Assembly: GCA_950295325.1 (NCBI GenBank)
Contig: OX485803.1
Coordinates: forward strand, 7,626,001-7,690,000
Origin: Polytrichum commune
Lineage: Eukaryota > Streptophyta > Polytrichopsida > Polytrichales > Polytrichaceae
Reading direction: 5' to 3'
Length of the DNA stretch: 64,000 nt
The notes under the pieces were generated by a model that did no database searches, had not been told where the DNA came from, and worked only from the letters and a program-made list of their open reading frames with translations. The position numbers and the translations under genes were made by a program. Shown here piece by piece: positions 56,718-64,000 of this stretch. Position 1 is the stretch's first letter. Every line of letters starts with the position of its first letter.

Positions 56718-57745
56718 GGGCCACTTGACACACAAGCCAAGAGCCGTGACCATGGGATTGTGAGAGTCCGAAAGAAAGTGCCCAAAGGCTGTCCCATGAC
56801 ACTTCCAATATCATGTACTGTGGACACGGGCTCTCAAGTGTGGCGTGAAAGTCATATGTAACCGGACCCTCAATCATACGCTATTTCAATGAATTTCTAT
56901 TCATGCGGAGGTCTTCATACATGATAAAACATATAAAAATAAACGGTTGTGAGATTTTGCAGTGCGATGTCTTCTTGGTTTTGTCTTAGACCTAGCTTCA
57001 AGAGACGGTTTTTGAAATTATTCCAAGCGATCACGAAACATGATCCATTTGATGCCATGTAGACTTTACATCCATCTTGCATTCACTTACTATGTTGGTC
57101 CCTCAAGTGTAGTGTGAAATGAACTTGGACTGGCTCCGGCCTTTCCACCAACGAGAGTGCTTGAAGTGCAACAGTCACAGGCCCTCGGTCTTGTTGCCCT
57201 TAAAAAAAGGAATGTTTGATGCCACGTAGAAATCCATGTGGGCTTTACATCCATCTTGCGTTCACTTACTCTGTTGGACCCCCAAATGTAGTGTGAAACG
57301 AACTTGGACCAACTCTGCCTTTTCCACCAATGAGAGTGCTTGAAGTGCAACGGTCACATGCCCTTGGTCTCATTGCCCTTAGAGAAAGGAATGTTTGATG
57401 CCACGTAGAAATCCATGTGGGCTTTACATCCATCTTGCGTTCACTTACTCTGTTGGACCCCCAAATGTAGTGTGAAACGAACTTGGACCAACTCTGCCTT
57501 TTCCACCAATGAGAGTGCTTGAAGTGCAACGGTCACATGCCCTTGGTCTCATTGCCCTTAGAGAAAGGAATGTTTGATGCCACGTAGAAATCCATGTGGG
57601 CTTTACATCCATCTTGCGCTCATTTACTCTGTTGGACCCCCAAGTGCAGTGTGAAGCGAACTTGGACCAACTCCGCCTTTTCCACCAATGAGAGTGCTTG
57701 AAGTGCAATGGTCATGGGCTGTCAGGCTCATGTGGGAAGTGACCC
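56718..57745. mobile_element. Family C MITE with internal tandem amplification
   Basis: The left end GGGCCACTTGACACACAAGC and the right end GTGGGAAGTGACCC match the ends of the 500-bp element at 6735-7234, in inverted orientation. The extra length is due to a 179-bp internal unit present once there and about four times here. Short identical open frames repeated in each unit (MHFKHSHWWKR) are a by-product of the tandem repeat. Confidence 0.75.
57049..57725. repeat. 179-bp tandem repeat, four units
   Basis: Units begin near 57049 (about 169 bp, diverged), 57218, 57397 and 57576. The second and third look identical by eye over essentially the whole unit, and the last is truncated. Each contains TTTACATCCATCTTGCGTTC and TTTTCCACCAATGAGAGTGC. 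Confidence 0.9.
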
Positions 57746-57748
57746 TTT

Positions 57749-58131
57749 GGGCTGGTTCCCACGGGGTGCCAAGTCCCAAGTCACTTGAGGTCAATCCGTA
57801 CAATCTTAGCCATTGAGAGCATGAAAGTTGGGACTTACCACTTCACAGAGGGTCTCAAGTCCTAAGTCATGAGTACGACATGAATGCCTACATGGCAACA
57901 CTTTTTGGAGGCTCGGCTCGGGATTTGTGCTGAGAGTTGGGTCATGCAAGAAACTCGATCCGACTCTCAACACAAGTCCCTGTGAACATATTCTCATGAC
58001 ATAATCAAGCTCCGACTTCAACGATAGTTCACCATGTTTCAATGGTTTGTTGAGGCTCAAAAGTTGGGACTTTGCCTCCATGTTGGGACTTGCTAAGCTG
58101 AGTGGGACTGGGAGCCCATGTGAAGCGGCCC
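57749..58131. mobile_element. Family F MITE, copy 2
   Basis: Starts GGGCTGGTTCCCACGGGG and ends GTGAAGCGGCCC. The interior matches 49290-49678. It abuts the family C element with only three bases between. No clean target duplication is visible, so one or both flanks have mutated. Confidence 0.65.
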
Positions 58132-59936
58132 TCAGCGAGAGAGGAGCGAGAGGCAGTCAGTTGATGAGGAAAGGAAAGGACAGGAAAGGAAAGGAAAGGC
58201 AAGGCAAAGGAGCGGGAGCGCCGAGTGTCTGACGGCAGCGGCGATGGCGGTGGTCACCACACCCGACATGCCTCCCTCCTCCAACCCTCCGCCTGACCCT
58301 TCTTTCCTTCCTTCCTTCCCGCGCTCCCACCCATGATCCGGCCGCGACCTCTTCCACTGGCCGCCCCGCCCCCTCCTGATGATGCCAATGCATGACTCGC
58401 AAGATCTTTATGGCCCTCTGCTCCCTGCCGCACCAGTTTGAGCTCACTGACTGTCTCGTGAGTCAGTCACAGTCAGTCAGTGTGTGGATCCGCCGTTATT
58501 CAGTCAACCCATCTGAGCTCCCGAGCGGCCTTGGGTACCGTACCCGGAGTGGCTGGGTTGATTGGATCCGGATTCAGTTTGAACAAAAATTACAAACATT
58601 GTAGCAGATTCATGTGCAAGTTGTAACAGTTTGTCGGCCGAATTGCCCAGGAAGGTGGGGAGTGAAGAGATCATCAGTGTGATCTTATTAGTTTCGTGGC
58701 ATTGCATTCGCGGCGGTTTGGGGAGAGTGAGATATTGGGGGAAGCGAATATCAGTGCGCCGATATGCATTGAATGTGAGATCATTCCAGTGCTGATGGTG
58801 CAACACGGGTGAAATGGATCAGTAGCTCTGCATTCGTATCTGGTGGTTTGTGTACGAGGCTTTGAATCTACTTTCGGATCTGGTGGGGCTTGCAGGAGTG
58901 GTCGTTGCCAATGCCAGACGAGACAATGCCGGTGGATTCATAGGCTTCCGCATTGGGAGGTTCAGGTAGTTGCATTTCTTCTTTCGAACTGGCGATATGA
59001 ATCTACTTCTTGAAAGAGTAGTCTGGCGAGAACAGGAACTAGTTAACCTCCCCTCGTATGAATGATGTGTGTCTTAAACACGAAATTGGAGTGTCATGTT
59101 GGGGGATGTTTTTAGAAATATGATGCTAAGCGTGGAAGTCGCTTCTGCGATTTCCCAGAGAGTGCATTGCTTCTCCTGATTACTGTGGATCTGGATGAAG
59201 TCACATTTCTTTGCGACTTGATGTCTGATGGAGCAAGTAACTCGCTCTGATCAAGTGATTTTAAAGACTATCCTTGTTCAAGCTTGATGTGAATCGGTTT
59301 TCCTTGGATCTAGCAGAATTTGTCGAAGGGATTCGCTGCAGCTGCTTTGGCATGGTACATTACAAGGCCTGGTAAAGAGGGGAGCTTCACACAAGTGTGA
59401 GGTTTATAAAAGGTTTAACGTCGAACCGTCAGGGTTTATCCAGGAGTTGAATCTCGCATAGTTATCAGTCAGTTTGGCCGACTGAAAGATATTTAGGTGC
59501 CATGGATCTGCCACCTCGCTCATCGAGGTTTGTCACGAGGCGTATTCCCAAATCTCTGTATAATGTTTTCTTCGACACGCAGTTCGTCCGTTACTAACCC
59601 TCTCTCCATGTCGAAATCAACCAAGGCCGAATTCAAGCTCCGGGAAGGAAGAAAGGGAGTGAACATTAAAAGACGGGCCAGTTGTTGAGAATGCTCACGA
59701 ATATGAGGTCATATGCCTCGAAGTGATCTAAGAGCGTATGAACATCATGCGAGATAGCTTCCCCACGAGCTCCACCTTCGAGCTGCTGGAAGTTCGTCAC
59801 CTGCTTCCATAAATTTCCAAACGACAAGTTTGTCACACTGGGCTGCAAGTTGAGAGCGCTGGAGTCCTCATCGCCTGAGAATAATTCTTCGGAGGTCTGC
59901 TCCAAGGTTTGCAAGGGGTTGCGAACTTTGGCCAGG
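58132..59936 (+). promoter_or_regulatory. Upstream region and probable 5' UTR of the DUF688-like gene
   Basis: The sequence turns GC-richer here, with GGAAA-type purine runs (58165-58210), CTTCC runs (58296-58320) and C-rich DNA, as in plant core promoter/leader regions. Short upstream frames start at ATG 59502 (31 codons) and 59563 (about 41 codons). Either could be uORFs or part of an unrecognised first exon. The reading frame of exon 1 stays open upstream of the first ATG back to a TGA near 59750. I could not place a TATA box or transcription start. Confidence 0.4.
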
Positions 59937-62900
59937 ATGATCGTGACCGGGTCCGATCCGGCCCGGGACTCGGAATCATCCGAGTTTTCCGACTCCTCCG
60001 ACATTGTGGGCACCCCTGGCGTGGTCCCCTTCACATGGGAGGAGCAGCCGGGTCGCCCCAAGGGCCCAGGTGAAGCAATCTTCGAATCGGTGCTCACGAC
60101 GACATCAAACTCATCGATGTCATCGGTGCGGGAGCCCACGGTGATTTCTTCAAGGGATCATCAGCCTGGACCACCTGGAGGCATTGTTCACCAGGTGGCT
60201 CTCGAAACATCTTCCGCAAGCAGTGATGATGATGGCCCATCCGCAAGGATCATGAGCCTAAATCTCCGTGCAAGCCTGATGGGAGTGCACATCCTGGACG
60301 ACGAAACTGAGATGTTCTTCAGCCGGCAGGTTAGCAATGCGAGCAACAACACGAACACAAACACTAACCCTAACGGCACACCGTTTCGGTCTTCCACCAC
60401 GGGCGCGACGCCATTCAAGTGGGAGATGGAGCCTGGGAAGCCGTTTGATCCGGCGCCGAGGGCTGAGCCTTTGCGAGTGGGGCCTTTGATTCCACCTCCA
60501 GGGAGCCGACCGACGAGTGGGATTCTTTATCCTGGCCAATTCAATCTGGGGCCAGAGTCTGCGACGCAGCAGTACGCAAGTGCGGGGACACCGATGTCGG
60601 AGAAGATTTTCAAGAAACTCGCGGGGCAGTCGAGAATGGGGGGTAACACTACCACCACATTGCAAGTTGACGGTGTGAAGATCATGCGGAAGCGTGGGAG
60701 TAGTTCAACTGAGACTCTGGATAGGCATTTTGGTCACTATGGGTATGATCTCAAGTACGAAACGGAGTCTGTGTCACCGACAAGCACTTTAGATCACAAT
60801 GAATCGGAGTCTTCGCCTTCTTCATCCGAGAGGTACTACCCTTCGAGACACCATCGGAACTTCAAAGTTGGAGTGGGTGCCTGTAACACACCGGTGACAA
60901 CAACCCGTCCTTCTTCGCAGCTTGCGCAATGCTTGCTGTCGCTCACGGCTATGGCGGATGACACCACTGATGAAGATGACATCATTTTCGAACAGCCCAG
61001 TACGACTGCTCCAATCATGTGGCAGCCTCAAGAGAATCCTGGTGAACCATTGCATGGAGATTGGCCTATTGTGCAATACGCAAAACCGACTAAACCCACA
61101 CACCGGAGGGCCAAGAATACCAACTCCCCTACCCGAACTCACGAAAGGTGGTCGTCGAATAGCAGCTCCTGGAACCTTTCTCTGCTTCAGAAGCCCGGGA
61201 AAGTTGCAGTTACCAATGTCGTCGCTCGATCCGCCACGAAGCAACCTAAGGGTCAGTCTTCGAGGCATCACATCTACCATGGTACCATCCTTCGGGAGGT
61301 GCCGAGCACTTCTGGTGCTGCTGTCCTTACATATGATCGCAGCGGTGATGTGTATGGTCGGCACCGGTGGGAGAGGGATTCCTCCGGTTCGTTGCCGAGT
61401 GTAGATGAGCTCGGCTTCGAGGCTTATGATCGACCCGAAGAGGTATTTCTTTACATCTTCAACATCTTGCACGTCGTGTAGCACATTCGAGTGTGCAATT
61501 AGGAAACTTGGTAGTTTTTGTATTTCTGAATTGCATTGTTGACTTTCGAAAACTTCTCGTTGCTGTTCTAGTAGAGGTTATTTATGGGGTTTTACATCTT
61601 CCACCTTTTGATCCTTGTACCATATTCTTCATCTGCAATGAAGATGTGGGTAGTTTTTGAGGTGATTCTGGTTTGGATTTTGGAGGGTTTTGGAAACCCC
61701 CTGCTGCTGTTCTAATAGAGATTATTCATGCGCTTCTACTCTAGCAGGTGGTCCACACAGTGGACGAAGAAGATTTTCCATTCTCTCCAATTGCTTCCTC
61801 CTTTGTCTTCGGTGAACGTAACAACTCTGTCGAATTCTCTCAACGAGGTGCGAAGGGGATTCCGAAAGCCGTCGGACCCATCGTCCAAGAGTTTAACTCG
61901 CCGCTGCACTACGAAATGCACGAGTTCCGGGACTCCATGTCCAAAACGAGTGATGATTCTCTCACTTACTCTCTTGAAGGAGGCCTCCTGCAGCCCGACC
62001 AACAATGGGTCCCGGCCAGGAGTTTCCATTACATCAAAACTGGCAATGGCGTCGAAATCGTAGAGTTGGGATGCTCCAGCCGCGTCTTCAATGGCTACCT
62101 CGAGGTCAACCATTCGGGAAGGTTCAGCATCGACCTTCAAAGGGGGCCGAGGCTGGAGCGCCACCGGAATGCGAGAAACACCGGTGACAAGACCCCCGAA
62201 GTCTTGCTGAGGATCGTCAAAGAGGCCAATGACATGAACCACAAGAAGCGTACTAACGCCAAATATGGATGTTTCTCTCAATGCAAATGCCTGGTATACA
62301 TCTCGTATACCAGTCAACTCCTCAATATAATTTCCGTCTTAGTTCTCTTGCTCTCAGTCACATTCATTTACCTTTCTATCTTCGCCATTTAGCTCGTCTC
62401 TACATACCTCTCAAGTTCTAGCCCAACAAGTTAAACCATGCATAATGTTGATACATGGCCTTCAGGATTTTTCGTTGCTAACGCAACATTAATTAGCTAA
62501 TGATTCGTTTGATGTTATTTCAGTTCAAAATATTAGCGTATTATGTCTTGCAAGTAGAAAATCTACGAAATGAAAGATTGAAATTGCAACCTCTTTATTA
62601 ATTCAGTGTTGTAGTTTGATGTGATTGAATGAGTACTAATTTATCAGTGTTGGTGTATTGAAGTTAGAGGTTTTTGATAAGTTCACTGTTCCTGTGTATC
62701 TGGATAAGCAATTCTTGTCGGAGATCCGCATATGGCTCGTGTGCACATTAATGCAACAGTTGTACTCTGCTTCTTGCAATTTTCAGAGGGCATCTCTTGC
62801 CATGAATTCACCACAAATTCTGGTCTTCGAGTTTTACTGACACCCGAAACGTATTTGCGTGGTGTTTTGCAGCCGGTTCCTAAGAAGGGATTTCTAGGCA

Positions 62901-63025
62901 GATGCTTGACGTCAAACCAGAGGCCAAGGCTTGCTGTCGCCAACAGCTTCGAGGCGCGGTTGGGATCCCGTTCTCTGGGGTCAGTCGGCGACAAACACCC
63001 CAGAGGTCCGTTTCAGTTCTTCTGA
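59937..63025 (+). CDS. DUF688-like plant protein, probable three-exon gene
   Basis: Exon 1 runs to 61442. It encodes a Ser-rich, mostly disordered protein with the diagnostic DUF688 motif repeated: GVVPFTWEEQPGRPKGP, ATPFKWEMEPGKPFDP and a weaker APIMWQPQENPGEP. It ends at GAG before a GTATTT donor. A CTAGCAG acceptor opens exon 2 at 61748 in phase 0 (VVHTVDEEDFPFSPIASSF; later SYSLEGG-like and GNGVEIVELGCSSRVF stretches). A donor at 62294 and a TTTTGCAG acceptor give exon 3 at 62873 (PVPKKGFLGRCL onward), stopping at 63023-63025, all in phase 0. Without that last splice, exon 2 would end at 62392 with a hydrophobic tail. The function of the family is unknown. The first in-frame ATG is at 59937, but an earlier exon or non-ATG extension is possible. 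Minus-strand frames here are shadows. Confidence 0.65.
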
Positions 63026-64000
63026 CTAGAATGGCTCCATCTCAACTTTGTGTATAGGTAACATATTACTTCCATCATATTATGTTTCCTCTTCTCACTT
63101 CATAGTGGTCCTAGAACTACATCATGGACACATACGGACAACTCTCCACACTTGAACCGACATGCGGTTACTTATCTGTAGGGAAAATGACTCTAAAGTA
63201 GATCAGTCACGGTAACACTTGATATTTAGATGCTTGACCCGGTTAGAAGGCTATTAACCGCGTGAACACAAACGGATCCCATATATTAGTTCCGCCTATA
63301 GGATAGCAGAAAGGAGAGTTTCTCCTTTGCACTGCCTAGGGCAATCACACATTCGCTCTTGAGCGATGTGGCCAGGGAAAACTCTTTTGTGCTAAACCTT
63401 TATGGCATTGGAGAGGCGTACTAGTGCTAATTATCGAGTTTCAATAGATAACCCAAATTTTTTTTTTACGGAGTCATTAATAACCAGCTTTTCAGATGTA
63501 GTGTGCTGACAGTCTGCGCTTTTGTTTTGGCAGATAAGGGAGTTGCGGTGGAGGTAGGACAGTGGCAGCGCATGGTTGTTAGAACCGCGGTTTAGGGTGT
63601 CAAGTGTAATTTTGTAGAACCACTGGACTTAGGATCCCGATTGTTCTTGCAAAAGCGTAGCATTGATGTGGGCAGCAATAATTTGCCCATGACAATTTTT
63701 TGGCCGATGCAAAGAGACCTGCCAAGCAGCGCACATCGCAATTAGATGAAGAACCACCCGATCGGAACGCCTATTCCACTTACATAAATTTAGCAGGTGA
63801 GGGAGTTAGGAACTCTTTGTATTTTTAAAGCCCTGTTTGGGTATTCACTTCCAGGTTTCGCAAACATTCTCATCACCACACACGACTTTTTGAAGAGTCA
63901 CACAATTTCCATTATACCATTGTAGTTTGCTCATTCCTCTAGTTTTGGAGCCGTTTAATCCCGTCCCTTGAGCCTACAAGTGGTTTGTTCATCTGTTAAT
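63026..64000. other. 3' flank of the DUF688-like gene
   Basis: Probably 3' UTR at first, then intergenic. No further coding region, RNA gene or repeat could be supported in this last kilobase. Confidence 0.4.

Noticed and set aside
57090..57708. Three overlapping near-identical frames (MHFKHSHWWKR...)
   Set aside because: They are copies of one 179-bp tandem unit in a MITE, with no protein family match.
59666..60139. 157-codon minus-strand frame
   Set aside because: Antisense shadow of the Ser/Asp-rich exon 1 of the DUF688-like gene; no motifs and wrong strand for the gene.
61736..62317. 193-codon minus-strand frame
   Set aside because: Antisense of exon 2; the plus frame joins exon 1 in phase with canonical splice sites.

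Overview
The window looks like a gene-poor, repeat-rich stretch of a land-plant nuclear genome. One spliced plant-type gene (DUF688-like, about 59.9-63.0 kb) sits at the right end in a GC-richer island. The other ~58 kb is AT-rich and made of transposons, their relics, MITEs and unassigned intergenic DNA. I cannot name the species. A large genome such as a fern, lycophyte or other seed-free plant is a guess.

The dominant object is a very long LINE (non-LTR retrotransposon) on the minus strand at 7705-22376. An exact 14-bp target-site duplication brackets it (7691-7704 and 22377-22390), and a foreign ~1.9-kb insertion sits inside it (about 12.70-14.65 kb). Read 5' to 3' on the minus strand it has: a ~1-kb leader with a 24-bp minisatellite; an intact ORF1 with an RRM-like segment and a coiled coil; and a large ORF2. 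ORF2 starts with giant His/Pro/Lys repeats and then a 2A-like ribosome-skipping motif (GDIELNPGP). After that come an APE-type endonuclease, reverse transcriptase, a domain of unknown fold that may be methyltransferase-like, RNase H, a CCHC finger and a C-terminal PD-(D/E)XK-like nuclease. Carrying both APE-type and R2-type endonucleases is the hallmark of the Dualen/RandI type known from green algae. The RT catalytic motif and several frames are damaged, so this copy is dead.

Three more pieces of the same LINE group are present. A 3.2-kb 5'-truncated copy (44972-48187) keeps a 765-codon frame. An 803-bp copy (38594-39396) has a perfect 12-bp duplication and lies inside a MITE whose uninterrupted relative is at 56 kb. 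A ~270-bp relic lies at 27.76-28.03 kb. The two larger copies share a 3'-terminal hairpin, and tRNA-derived SINE-like units lie beside two of the LINE 3' regions.

The rest includes a PIF/Harbinger transposase relic (1.5-2.3 kb), pogo/Tigger-like elements (one nested inside a relative at 3.25-4.98 kb; others at 35.6-37.1 and 40.0-41.4 kb), a 517-bp foldback MITE with TTA duplication (44040-44556), palindromic 146-149-bp MITEs, TAA-flanked MITE families and a MITE with an internal 179-bp tandem array (57.0-57.7 kb).
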